The notes under the pieces were generated by a model. The model made no database searches, was not told the DNA's origin, and saw only the letters and a program-made list of their open reading frames with translations. The translations under genes were made by a program, and so were the position numbers. Shown here piece after piece: positions 48,438 to 58,420 of a stretch of 64,000 bases of DNA. This stretch comes from Bathymodiolus brooksi (taxonomy: Eukaryota; Mollusca; Bivalvia; Mytilida; Modiolidae): positions 96,244,031 to 96,308,030 of the forward strand of contig OY804584.1 of the NCBI GenBank assembly GCA_963680875.1, in the 5' to 3' direction. The first letter of the stretch is position 1, and the number at the start of each line of letters is the position of its first letter.

Positions 48438-48499
48438 TCCCTTTTATCTTGTACAATAATACCCCCAGCAAAGCTATTGTAAATGCGGCCTCTAATATC

Positions 48500-48612
48500 A
48501 CATACAGACCGTCAATAGAGGCCGATGATACAGGCCGCTAATAGGGGCCGATGATAGAGGCCGCTAATAGGGGCCGATGATAGAGGCCGCTAATAGGGGC
48601 CGATGATACAGT
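48500..48612. repeat. 26-bp GC-rich tandem repeat, about 4 copies
   Basis: Unit GCCGCTAATAGGGGCCGATG then ATAGAG, almost identical in three copies, with flanking partial units. Confidence 0.9.
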
Positions 48613-48714
48613 TTATTCTTTTGTTCTTGAATATATGAACTTTAACCTTTTACTGTTTTAGGTTTAAAAACGTGTTAAACATATTTTGGGACTTTCGGGT
48701 ATCGAACCACTGTT

Positions 48715-48800
48715 GCACGGTGTATATCCATAACGGAACCTTTCCGCTCAAATATGCGTTACGCGATACTTTGGGAATAAGTAACGGTTCCTTTGAGATG
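48715..48800 (+). repeat. Repeat family H, copy 1
   Basis: 'cacggtgtatatccataacg' with internal 'gaacctttccg' and 'taacggttcct' inverted to each other. An opposite-strand copy lies at 55,028-55,125. A minus ORF here (48,650-48,928) is not supported. Confidence 0.65.
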
Positions 48801-48929
48801 AAAAGGATGTCAACAAGTGGGAAAGCCACATAATAATGGATAGCTGCAAGGAAGGAAGGTAAATATGTCGTATATTTTGCTCTCACGGAACTCTCTGATG
48901 TATGATTCAATCCAAAACCAAAAACCATT

Positions 48930-49690
48930 CACATACGTCTGCTGAAAATGCGCTTCGCACGCTTTCCAACGAGATGACTGTCAATGTAAAGTGAAAGGAC
49001 TGGGTGCTATAAGGGCCAAAATCGGCCCCACCTCAGATGTCGATAGCATTTTCTCCAAAATGTATTCACAATATATGCTTTTCAGAAATAAATACAGTTA
49101 GTTAATATGTGTATCTAATTCCTCACAGCGGATCGACAAATTCAGGTCATGAAAAGCAGTGAACGTCATTTTTTTCATTATACAGAACGTACGTATCATT
49201 ATATTATAATGCATATCTTTAAAAAACAAAAACAAAAACAAAGCATAATAAAACTCAATAAACAAAGCATAAATTTGACTTGATATGCAATGTGGATTGA
49301 TTTCAGGAATAAAAACATGTTCCGAAGCTGTATTATGAAATTAAAGTGAACGAATAGTAATGTCGCAACGTCACCCATTTTCAACGGTCTCCTGTTTTCG
49401 ACGGTTTGTTTCTCGTGAAAAAATCTCTCATTATTTTGATCGCTTAATTTGTCAGAGGTTATATTATGATGCTGAAATTGCATGAATGATCTCATGAAAT
49501 CTGATCTAAAAATGTCATCTTTAAATATAAGAACTACATACCACATCTATTATTTCACGTTCAAATTGTAGTTTTTCGTAATTCATTTTTTCGTCACCTT
49601 AACAAAGCTTTAATCATTTCAAAAATATTTCTCATACAGACCAATTTTGGATTCATCGTCTGCTATGACATTTATAATGTACATATTGAG
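48930..49690. other. Spacer, nothing recognised
   Basis: The minus-strand ORF 49,199-49,546 has no recognisable motif and AT-driven composition; it is not called. Confidence 0.45.
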
Positions 49691-49697
49691 GTCAATA

Positions 49698-49790
49698 TCA
49701 GGGGCGGGCCCAGGATTTCAAGTTAGGGGGGTGGACTTAAAAAAAATTGCGCCGAGCGGAGGGAGGCGCGATAATTTTTGGGGTATTTTG
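49698..49790 (+). mobile_element. One end of hAT-like MITE
   Basis: 'caggggcgggcccaggattt' and 'caagttaggggggtggac' match the ends of the elements at 50-171 and 52,753-53,618; the other end is missing. Confidence 0.55.
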
Positions 49791-50685
49791 TGATAATAAT
49801 AGGATATTATACATTATTATACAGCTATAATTTTAATCCAATCAAAAGCAATATGGTTGTGATCGTCTTCCGTAATTAGAATCGTCAAAATGAAATACAA
49901 CCGAATTAATATCAAATGGTGACTTGTTTCAACCTCATTTAAAATATACCTTGACATTTTTTAATACTTATACATCACGTTCACGATATTTTATTACAGC
50001 ACATTTTGTTCCTGTTCTAGTTAAAGGACTTTATCAAACAGAATCATACAGTTTACATGTAATGCAGTTAATACGCATTTAAACCACAGAAGAATATTTC
50101 TATTTTCCACACCTTGTGGTGTTGGGTCGCTATTGTGCATGCGAAATATTAATTGCAAACCCCATTGACTGGCTATTTGCTGCCTGTCTAGAATATTTTA
50201 TTTTTTTCTCATCGACAGTTCAGAAGCTAGAAAACAATATGATTAATATTGTCTGTCAATCATGCAAACGATAACTTATGCACATGACAGAACGCATTTT
50301 CAATGCACTACATACACAAACATGTAATCCATCATTTGTCCATTGGAGGTTGATTTAAGAGAATGGAACTGATAGAAGTTAAAAGTTTAATTTGGGCGCA
50401 AAAGGGGAAACTTTATATAATTTATGTAAATGTGATGTGAATTTAGTGGCCAACCATCCCAGTCTGGTGGCAAAAGAAAAGGTATTGTTCTGATATGCCT
50501 AACGTTGTGTCTGCAATTGACGGAACTTCAAATGAGATACAAATTCCATCCAATGAACCCCAACAAGAAACCTACTTTCAGCAAACCAATTTTTTTCATT
50601 GATTGATATGAAAAAAAAGTTTATAAACAGTGATAATCATAAATTCCATCAATATCAATAAAACAATTACCTTTCATTTTAACTG
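49791..50685. other. Spacer, nothing recognised
   Basis: Mixed-composition single-copy-looking sequence without exon signals I can support. Confidence 0.45.
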
Positions 50686-50689
50686 AACT

Positions 50690-50925
50690 TGAGCCGTCGT
50701 GGTCGTATGGTAGTTGAATTTACAACTACTTTTGCAATCATTACCTATCACCACTTAAGTTGTGAGTTTGAACCCCATTCATGGCGAGGTGTACTCGATA
50801 AAACATTATGTGATAAAGTTTGTCAGTGACTTGCGACAGGTCTGTGGATTTCTCTGGGTACTCCAATTTCCACAAGAGTAGTAACTGAAATATTTTTGAA
50901 AGTGGTGTTAAGCACCTAACCTCCA
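50690..50925 (+). mobile_element. SINE family B, nearly complete
   Basis: Head GAGCCGTCGTGGTCGTATGG with B box GAGTTTGAACCCC, body 'gacttgcgacaggtctgtgg', tail 'actgaaatatttttgaaagt'. No clear target duplication. Confidence 0.82.
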
Positions 50926-50929
50926 ATGG

Positions 50930-51235
50930 ACAAATGATGGATCAAACGTTTGTGTATGTAGTGCATAACATAAAACACATTTGGGTCATAATGTGAGAGC
51001 TATCTGTTGGATTGTGCCCAAAAAATATCTACTCCTTTTGGATCAAACTATTTTAATTCATTTTAGAAGTAGCATCGATAGACCATTAAACGGCTACCTC
51101 CATATCCCTGTAGTAATAACTATTTCAGTATCCCGGAAGAAAATATATAATCAATAATTGGGGGCTTATGAACAAAAATATTTTGGATGAAGTGGTGTTT
51201 ATTTTATTTTTATCTTACATTTACTGTTACGTGCC
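50930..51235. other. Spacer, nothing recognised
   Basis: No exon or repeat recognised. Confidence 0.45.
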
Positions 51236-51239
51236 GACA

Positions 51240-51560
51240 TACCATCGTTTTTTACGGCAAAGATTGCTTCTCAAATATCAAAACGTCATCTAAGCGCTTG
51301 GAATATTTGAACATTTTCCCGTCGTTTTTCAAGAAATTTAGCACCTCGTGAAACCAAAAAAAAAAACAGTATTTGTGTTTTATTTATTTCAATAATCTGG
51401 TAAAATATTTTTCTGGTGCACGACTGCAGAGGTGCTTAATTTCTTCGAAAACCGTCCAAATATCGCGGGCAAAATTCCACGAAATACAGAACACAAATAA
51501 CGCTCATGACGTCACAATGACGTCAAATACGTATCGATTTTGTTGGAAACAAGTTTTAAC
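51240..51560. mobile_element. Long imperfect foldback element with CRE-like sites
   Basis: 'gtttttcaagaaatttagca' and 'cctc' (51,325-51,347) pair with 'gaggtgcttaatttcttcga' (51,431-51,450), and the arms extend outward imperfectly. The right arm contains two TGACGTCA palindromes (about 51,506 and 51,518), the consensus CREB/ATF site. The left arm has only AACGTCATC at the equivalent place. The plus ORF 51,373-51,573 over it is accidental. Confidence 0.6.
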
Positions 51561-51915
51561 ATCAAAAGTATGATCTCGTCTATAATAATCAAATTTTAAT
51601 CAAGTATTTTCTAAGATAATGATTCATTAAATATGGGGCCATATATGGCACTTATAGTTCCCAGTTCTTTTTATGGCATTGACGCCGGATTGCATGCACT
51701 GAGTTTTTCTCTTGGTTTCAATGTACACAAACTGTATTTAAAATAAATACAATTATTTACAGAAACATAAGTTATTTACTGATGAATTTCATTACTTGAA
51801 ATGAATCATGAAATGTACAGATTGTGTATATAATGGTCTCATATATACAATCAGAAGAGTGAAAATATTGATTTTAAGGGTCTGGCTGAGGTTATAAATA
51901 AATTAATATTTAACA

Positions 51916-52016
51916 ACCTCCACAATCCTCCACCAACACAATATTTTGATATAATCATTAACCCTCTATACTCAAAACAGCTGCTCAATTTAGTGTTGGT
52001 GGAAGACTGTGGAGGT
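51916..52016. repeat. Hairpin or tiny MITE, 24-bp arms
   Basis: ACCTCCACAATCCTCCACCA and on (51,916-51,939) pairs with the reverse complement at 51,993-52,016 with two mismatches, around a 53-base centre. Confidence 0.75.
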
Positions 52017-52019
52017 ATA

Positions 52020-52560
52020 TAAAATAGCTAAAATGTACATTAAATACTCCCGCAAGCTTGGAACAACATAATACTTCGCACGCATGTTCATTTTTTGTAA
52101 CAGGTTCGATATACAAAAGAAGAAGTTGTTCCATGGTTGCGGAGACTATAATTTTTTTACTTTTTTATGTTAAGTTAGGCCTGTTTTGTGGTATTTTCAG
52201 TTTTTAGACATAATTTAGCGGTTGATTGTGACGTCATAGTGTAAAATTATGACCAGATTAAGTTTGAATTGGGGAGATCTTATCCAGTACTGCTTTCCGA
52301 GAAACTTTCAAAATAATGAATTTGCAATTGAAAAATACATATTTTTAGGGCATTTTTAAGCCCTTATCACCCCTACTCCTTTCGGACATATCTTTTATGA
52401 ATATTTGCTTTTTTCCACCATTTAACTCTCAAATTTTAACAATTATTAAAAGAAGAAACCTAAATTCACCAACTCCTAACCCAGTCTTCAGTTAATAATC
52501 CATTAAAGCCCATTAAATTCGATTTTTAATAGAAAAGATTCGTAACGACACCTTTACGAT
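52020..52560. other. Spacer, nothing recognised
   Basis: No exon or repeat recognised. Confidence 0.45.
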
Positions 52561-52662
52561 TTATAGAAAACGTGTTAAAATGTGGCACCGCGACCTTCGC
52601 GACTTGGAGGCAACGGACGCTTTACGACAATAATTGTTTTATTATTCTTTATTTTGTTTCAG

Positions 52663-52752
52663 GAAAATTGGAACAAATCGAATCTGTTACTTCCTGGATT
52701 TCATCAATTGAGGGTGCATTGTTATCTAACTCTGCTTCCTCAGTTTCGTTTG
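52663..52752 (+). CDS. Candidate coding exon, cut by a MITE
   Basis: The acceptor TTCTTTATTTTGTTTCAG is followed by two bases completing a codon and then KLEQIESVTSWISSIEGALL SNSASSVSFA, open until the foldback element at 52,753. Composition is protein-like (helical, no rare residues). A second frame is also open (ENWNKSNLLLPGF), so the evidence is the acceptor plus composition only. No family recognised. If real, the element has destroyed the exon or sits just inside its end. Confidence 0.3.
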
Positions 52753-53618
52753 CAGAGGCGGATTTAGAGGGGGCGTGCGCCCCCCTCCCCCCTAAAATTC
52801 CCAAAGCATATGTTATACAACGTTAATTAAGCAGTTCAACAAACAACTTTTTCATGAATGGTTAACTCGTGACCTGTAGTAAAATATTCCTACACATTGT
52901 AAATACACGTTGGGTGTGTTCGCTGATTCATATATGGATTCGCCGTCAGTAGTTAAAGATTATTCCATTCTGATTGAAACGTATGATTCGTTCTTGTTTA
53001 TAGACAAACAAAGGCGAATATGTTAACATTAATGCTGCATGAAACGATTCTGATCATCTAATTTATTTACGTTAGCTAATCAGAAATCAACAACAAGTTC
53101 ATGTATTGACAATTTCCGCTTTTGTTTGTCTATAAACAAGAACGGTCGAATCATACGTTTTCAATGAATGAATCAAACGACGAAAAGAAAAGCTCCATCC
53201 GGACGGGCAGTATTAACTAGAACCACCCGAAAGTACAGACCATTTAGTGAAATGAGGAATGTGTTAAAACTAAACCAATAGTTCTTTGAAGTGTTAAAAT
53301 ATCGTGATCGATCAGTCATGAGTTGAACAATTCGTATCACGGTTGTTCAAAAAAGTTTTACTTTAGGTTCTTATAATCTGACAAAAACATACTGTTAACA
53401 ATTAATTATCCGACAAAATTAAGACTCAAAGTCAAGTTTTTTTGGTTTGATAAAAATGGTGTGGTTGGTTCAAAATTGTCGTTCAAATAAATGTCTGTAA
53501 TTCCTCAAACCCCCAGAGCTCTGCCCTTGACCCACTGGGGACCTTAAGTGGTCCCCAGACTCCTCGCCTACTCACGCCCCCCCCCCCCCCCTAACCACAA
53601 ATCCTGGATCCGCCCCTG
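52753..53618. mobile_element. 866-bp element with hAT-like ends
   Basis: The left end CAGAGGCGGATTTAGAGGGG and right end CCTGGATCCGCCCCTG (inverted) bound a non-coding body with C/G-rich subterminal runs. The flanks GTTTG (52,748-52,752 and 53,619-53,623) are identical. A second inverted-repeat element is nested inside (52,971-53,165). Confidence 0.7.
52971..53165. mobile_element. Nested foldback element
   Basis: 'cgtatgattcgttcttgttt' and 'atagacaaacaaaggcg' pair with 'cgcttttgtttgtctataaa' and 'caagaacggtcgaatcatac' at 53,117-53,156, with a 3-bp difference (CGG/TCG). The loop is AT-rich and non-coding. Confidence 0.75.
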
Positions 53619-53726
53619 GTTTGTACTTATTATCTCAAGCCCAAGTAGATCTAACATATGTGACTCCATCTAAAATATGAATATTGAAATAATATACCAA
53701 TTGTTTGTTTTCGACATTATAACATA

Positions 53727-53870
53727 TTTTTCGGGGGCCTTAAGGAGGAGGTCTTGCAGTGTGGGTTTGTGCTCATTGTTGAAGACTGTTTGGTGACCTC
53801 TTTTTGTATATGTTTTGGATTTTGCTTGTTATAGGGTTGCTGTCTCATCTCTCTTTATATCTATTTAATT
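53727..53870 (+). repeat. Family C-like fragment
   Basis: 'tgctcattgttgaagactgt' and 'ttggtgacctctttttgta' plus 'ggttgctgtctcatct' resemble a common mussel dispersed repeat (from memory). Only one copy of this part is in the window. Confidence 0.45.
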
Positions 53871-53909
53871 TTGGAATAATTACATTGTGACGTAATAACA
53901 TGCTTCTTA

Positions 53910-54190
53910 GGGACCGACCATTTAACTTGAAGGGGGGGGGGGGGGGTTGTTTTGTTCAGAAAATCTTTTTCGGACAACACAAGAGTTAGAATATTTATTT
54001 TTTTTGTTGGGAAATTTTTTTCCAGAATTCAACATTAGGTTATATGACAAAAACTCTGAATCAGATTATTTTTTGTTTCCTCCACCAAAATCAAAATATT
54101 TTTTTCAGCAATATTGGGAATCAGAATATTTTTTTTAGAAAAAAAACATACCCCCCCCCCCCCCCCCCTTCAAGTTAAATGGTCGTTCCC
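53910..54190. mobile_element. 281-bp foldback MITE with TTA flanks
   Basis: The left arm GGGACCGACCATTTAACTTG and a G15 run (53,932-53,946) pair with a C18 run (54,151-54,168) and CAAGTTAAATGGTCGTTCCC. TTA lies immediately outside both ends (53,907-53,909 and 54,191-54,193), which fits a 3-bp TWA-type duplication as in PIF/Harbinger elements. The centre is T-rich and non-coding. Homopolymer lengths may be assembly-sensitive. Confidence 0.75.
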
Positions 54191-54199
54191 TTATCCAAT

Positions 54200-55025
54200 A
54201 TCATCATGACACGTTTGCTAAAAGGTTTGTTTATATGTCTAGATAAACAAGGGTGGGCAACTTCCTATTTTTTATGGTATACTGGGATGTGCAAATATAT
54301 GAAAGGGTAACACGTTTTCATAAAGAAACAATTATATAAATTTGGGGGCAATTTTTTTCCTTTTCTAGTAAAAAAATGGCCAAATATAGTGTATAATATA
54401 CCTGTTTAGGATATATTAATTTGGGCCAGTTTTCAATCCTTCAGACCGCCAGGACATAGCTGAAATACTGCTGAAAGTGGCGTCAAACCCCATTCAATCA
54501 ATCAATCAATCAATCAATCCTTCAGTGGTACATCCCCGTAAAAAGCATGGTTGTTACCCCTCCTCCCCCTGGGGTCCCTAATTACCAGTGTAAGAACCCT
54601 TTGAATATTTCCTTTGGCAATCCCGAAGGTTGCAGTTCCACAATCATGAAGATCCGTTGCTTTGCAGAGATGAATTTTTTTCATCATTATTGATTTTATT
54701 ATACATTAATTGGTTTTCATATTTGTCATGACATTGAAATAACATCCAAGATATATATACTCTAGCTAATAATCAAATAACAGAATACTGTTAAATTGAT
54801 GATATAGGACAAACTATGTGATGAAAACGTCTTTTCAATATGTTGATGCGATGAAAACTGCAATCGTTTTTATAAATGCCGCTTCTGCGTATGAACAGAT
54901 GCGATAAATCTTGTAGAAATGGCAAATGTAATAATAGCTGAGTTCCGTGACACTTAATATACAGTTCCTAGACACCTTTGATCGTATTAATATCGTAAAA
55001 ATAAAGAGACCGGTTTTTCAACTTA
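54200..55025. other. Spacer with SINE tail and ATCA microsatellite
   Basis: 54,438-54,524 is a SINE 3' tail ('tagctgaaatactgctgaaa', 'gtggcgtcaaaccccattc') ending in (AATC)n. No exon recognised in the rest. Confidence 0.5.
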
Positions 55026-55027
55026 CC

Positions 55028-55125
55028 TCAAAAATCTACCAAGGATCCGTTACTTGTTCCCGAAAAATCGCGTAACGTCGATGTTCATCGCGAAGGGTCC
55101 GTTATGGATATACACCGTGTGTTAG
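55028..55125 (-). repeat. Repeat family H, copy 2
   Basis: 'ggatccgttacttgttcccg', 'aatcgcgtaacg' and 'ggtccgttatggatatacac' correspond to the reverse complement of 48,715-48,800. Confidence 0.65.
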
Positions 55126-55383
55126 GCTTTTTCAAGTCTACTTTGACTTTCAAAACGTCCATCTAGCCACTAAGCTACGGTGACCACACTGCTGTACTCT
55201 ATAATTAGTATATGACTCTTGATAGTAAGCTTTGTTAAAAAAAATATCAACAATTTGTTTAAAAAAGCAATATACAAGATCCGATACAAGTATTTCAGAT
55301 CTGGCATAATTTATGTTCATAACTTAGTATACGAACCGACCGCAAGTAATAACAAATCAGACAGACCACAGGTGAACATTTGG

Positions 55384-55470
55384 GACACTTGAAAGACCTT
55401 GAAATATCTAAATATAAACGATTCTTTTCACTTGAAAGACCTTGAAATATCTAAATATAAACAATAATCG
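55384..55470. repeat. Two-copy direct repeat
   Basis: 'cacttgaaagaccttgaaat' plus 'atctaaatataaacgattct' occurs at about 55,387 and 55,430. Confidence 0.8.
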
Positions 55471-55636
55471 AAAGGACGTTGACCGATACAAATTTGTCGT
55501 TTAATTTTTGTTAATTGTTGTCTTCTTTGGCTTTCTAAACATTAAAAGTCTAAAAACATATGCCATACCATTTATTTTTTCAACAACACTATTAATGTAC
55601 AAGTTAGATACATTATTATTGAAACAAAAGAATTTG

Positions 55637-55755
55637 CCCGAATTGGATATAACGGGTTTCTTTTTCCGCATTCGTACTCCGGTGACGGCCTTGATGCGTC
55701 GGCCTTCACTTGATTACTCATTCGGAAAAAAGAAACCCGTTATATCCAATACGGG
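55637..55755. mobile_element. Foldback element, 32-bp arms
   Basis: CCCGAATTGGATATAACGGG (55,637 onward) pairs with CCCGTTATATCCAATACGGG (55,736-55,755), extended by a T-rich/A-rich stretch, around a GC-richer centre. The plus-strand ORF reading through both arms (55,508-55,828) is a by-product. Confidence 0.82.
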
Positions 55756-55921
55756 CCGCTTCAATGTTTCAATAGTACTGCATCTTATACTTAATGACAC
55801 GAACACACCGAACATTCAATTTGGATAGAACTTTCTAATGGATTTATATTTAAAGTTCGGTAAATGTTCTGGATGTTGTTTGTTGTTGTTGTTAAAATAG
55901 TTATTTATGATATGACGACTC

Positions 55922-56270
55922 TTGAGTGATTGTTGTTTAACGCCAATTCAGTAATTTTTCAGCTATATCAGTTAATTTTTAATGAGATGATGATGAGGTC
56001 CGCTTTGTACTAGACCAACACGCTGAGTTGGATTTGTATAGTGCTAGCTCACTGAAACAAGTCTGCGGGTAGACATGTCGCTCTACTCGGACACATTATT
56101 CTGATTCCGAGCCAACCAGTATTTGCTCGTTCTCCTTAATGCTGCGTGCTTAGCGGAGAAGCAACAAATACCAATTTTATAAATTTTATAGTCTTTGGTT
56201 TGACCCGACCGGCGCTCGAATCCATTCGAGGAGAGCTTGCCAACCATTACGCCGCCGGTGCGGTTATATA
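55922..56270 (-). mobile_element. SINE family A, complete, with target duplication
   Basis: Reference copy, 349 bp, reverse orientation. Read on the minus strand: tRNA-like head (A-box-like TGGTTGGC region, B box TTCGAGCGCC), body with GCTTCTCCGCTAAGCACGCA and TTGGCTCGGAATCAGAATAA, and tail ATAGCTGAAAAATTACTGAA, GGCGTTAAACAACAATC. ATATGACGACTC flanks it on both sides (55,910-55,921 and 56,271-56,282), a perfect 12-bp target-site duplication as made by LINE machinery. Class by structure: tRNA-derived SINE of the kinds described in molluscs; exact family name not assigned. Confidence 0.9.
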
Positions 56271-56426
56271 ATATGACGACTCGTTAATCCAGTTGCACGA
56301 GACTCTCGAAACCAAGTCATACGTTCTTGACCAATAAAGTAAGACATAATCTATTACAACCCTGTTTCATGTTACAAATATGACTAATTTACACATACAT
56401 ATAACCATGTTTATGATGACATGCTT

Positions 56427-57704
56427 CCTACCAAGTTTCGGTTCATTTGGCCAAGCGGTTTCAGAGGAGAAGATTTTTTAAAATCGGCCAATCAGAAACA
56501 AGAATTGCCTGTGGAGGCCATGTTTGTTAATGGATCGGGACGAAATGGGCAATCTTTATAGAGGATCTTCCATAGATGCTTCCTACCAAGTTTCAGTTCA
56601 TTTCGCCTAGCGCTTTCAGAGGAGAAGATTAAAAAAAATCGGCCAATCAGAACGAAATGAGCAATCTTTATAGAGAACCTTCCATAGATGCTTCCTACAA
56701 AGTTTTGGTTCATCTAGCCAAGCGATTTCAGAGAAGATTTTTAAATAGAGGCTCCCAGGAGTCTGTAATTGCTCACCTGGTTTTCAATTTGACATCTAAT
56801 GTTGATAGAAAATGGGGGTGTTGCACATAATTTTGAAAGTGGGCCACCCAAAGATCATTTCAACTCAAATTTCTGAGCAAAAGATTTTGATGTGATTTTT
56901 ATCTCGTAATATTCCTAAACAGAATAAACTGGCTGAAAAAATCTCACAGAAAATCCCAGAATATATGTTAAACTACTCATTGCCATGTAGCTGCAGTTAA
57001 AATTTGAGTTTATTTTGATTTGTAATAAAGCAAAAATTGACAACTAAAGAAATTTCTATTTTTAGTAACATGGAGGGCGGGGCTGTTAGACACAATATTG
57101 AAAGGGGACCACCCAAGGACCATCCCAGCCAAATTTGCTTTAATTTGGTTCTGCGGTTTCAGAGAAGATTTAAATGTGATCTCAAAATATGCCTAATTTG
57201 CATAATCGGTATAAATCGGCCGACAGAAAAATTTCCCAGAAAAACCTGGAATATATGTTAAACTACTCCTTGCCATGTAGCTGCAGTTAAAATTTGAGCT
57301 CATTTTGACTTATACTAAAGCAGCAATGGACAATTGAAGAAATTTATATTTGTTGTAACAGCAGCCATCTTGAATGGAGGGCGGGGCTGTCGGACAAAAT
57401 TTTGAAAGGGACCCACCCAGGGACCATCCCTGCCAAATTTGCTTTAATTTGGTTCAGCGGTTTCAGAGGAGAAGATTTAAATGTGATCTTTTATCAAAAT
57501 ATGCCTGATTGGCATAATCGGTATAAATTGGCTGAAAGAAAAATTTCACAGAAAAACCCGGAATATATGTTAAACTACTCCTTGCCATGTAGCTGCAGTA
57601 AATATTTGAGCTCATTTAGATTTATAATAAAGCAGCAATGGACAATTGAAGAAATTTCTATTTTTAGTAACAGCAGCCATCTTGAATGGAGGGCGGGTCT
57701 GTCG
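56427..57704 (+). repeat. Repeat family D, tandem blocks
   Basis: There are two block types. 56,427-56,750 has three ~130-bp units ('ttccatagatgcttcctacc', 'aagtttcagttcatt', 'tttcagaggagaagatt', 'atcggccaatcagaa'). 56,751-57,704 has about three ~300-bp units ('gaatggagggcggggctgtc', 'ggaccatccctgccaaattt', 'actccttgccatgtagctgc'). ORFs across it (57,037-57,261; 57,402-57,713; 56,492-56,713 minus) follow the repeat, not a protein family. Confidence 0.85.
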
Positions 57705-58034
57705 CAATCGTAACTACTCGGCCATTCTCGCTACCCTGCAAATAACCTCGTACGTACAAAGTAGAAATTCTTCTTAAATTGTTTGCCGGAAGTTAGGTTA
57801 AGTTAAGCCGCACAAAAATATAGTCCACGAAAATCCAATATGGAAGACATATTATTAAGTAAAATCTAATCTTGCAAAACTAATTAAAACTTTAATTGAA
57901 ATATAGAAAATTGCTCAAAATATAACTTTATCAAACTTTCATGTAACTGACATGTGAAAAGTAGTGCGATTTATACGCCTAATGCATACGAGGTTATTTG
58001 CAGGGTAGCGAGAATGGCCGAGTAGTTACGATTG
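57705..58034. mobile_element. 330-bp MITE, MULE-like, young
   Basis: 48-bp perfect terminal inverted repeats (CAATCGTAACTACTCGGCCA and on; last pairing base at CTCGTA). The insertion is flanked by a perfect 10-bp duplication GGGTCTGTCG (57,695-57,704 and 58,035-58,044). Long inverted repeats plus a 9-10-bp duplication point to Mutator-like (MULE) transposition. It sits inside a family D repeat whose uninterrupted sister at 57,379-57,400 shows the empty site. Centre AT-rich, no ORF, so non-autonomous. Confidence 0.92.
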
Positions 58035-58415
58035 GGGTCTGTCGGACACAATTTTGAAAGGGACCCAGCCAAGGACCCTCCCTGCCAGGCTTGGTTTAAT
58101 TTGGTTCAGGGGTTTCAGAGGACAAGATTTAAATGTGAAAGTTTACAACGAGACACTGATGGCGAAAGCTCACCTGGCATTTGGCCAGGCGAGCTAAAAA
58201 TCGGCCAATCAGAAACAAGAATTGCCTGTGGATCAGGACGAAATGAGCAATCTTTATAGAGGACGTTCCATAGATGCTTCCTACCAAGTTTCAGTTCATT
58301 TGGCTAAGGGGTTTCAGGAGAAGATTAAAATGTGAAAAGTTAATGGACGATGGATGCCAAGTGATGGCAAAAGCTCACCTTGCCATTGGCAAGGTGAGCT
58401 AAAAACTTTGCTAGG
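58035..58415 (+). repeat. Repeat family D, continuation
   Basis: Resumes the ~300-bp unit interrupted at 57,704, then the ~130-bp type with 'ctcacctggcatttggccag' and 'gcaaaagctcaccttgccat' with 'tggcaaggtgagct' ends. Confidence 0.8.
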
Positions 58416-58420
58416 CGTGA

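Noticed and set aside
49199..49546. 115-codon minus ORF
   Set aside because: No motif, hydrophobic AT-biased composition, no splice or promoter support.
55508..55828. 106-codon plus ORF
   Set aside because: Reads straight through both arms of a foldback element, and the remainder is AT-driven.
56492..57713. ORFs in family D blocks
   Set aside because: They follow the repeat units and differ in frame from copy to copy; no protein family is recognisable.
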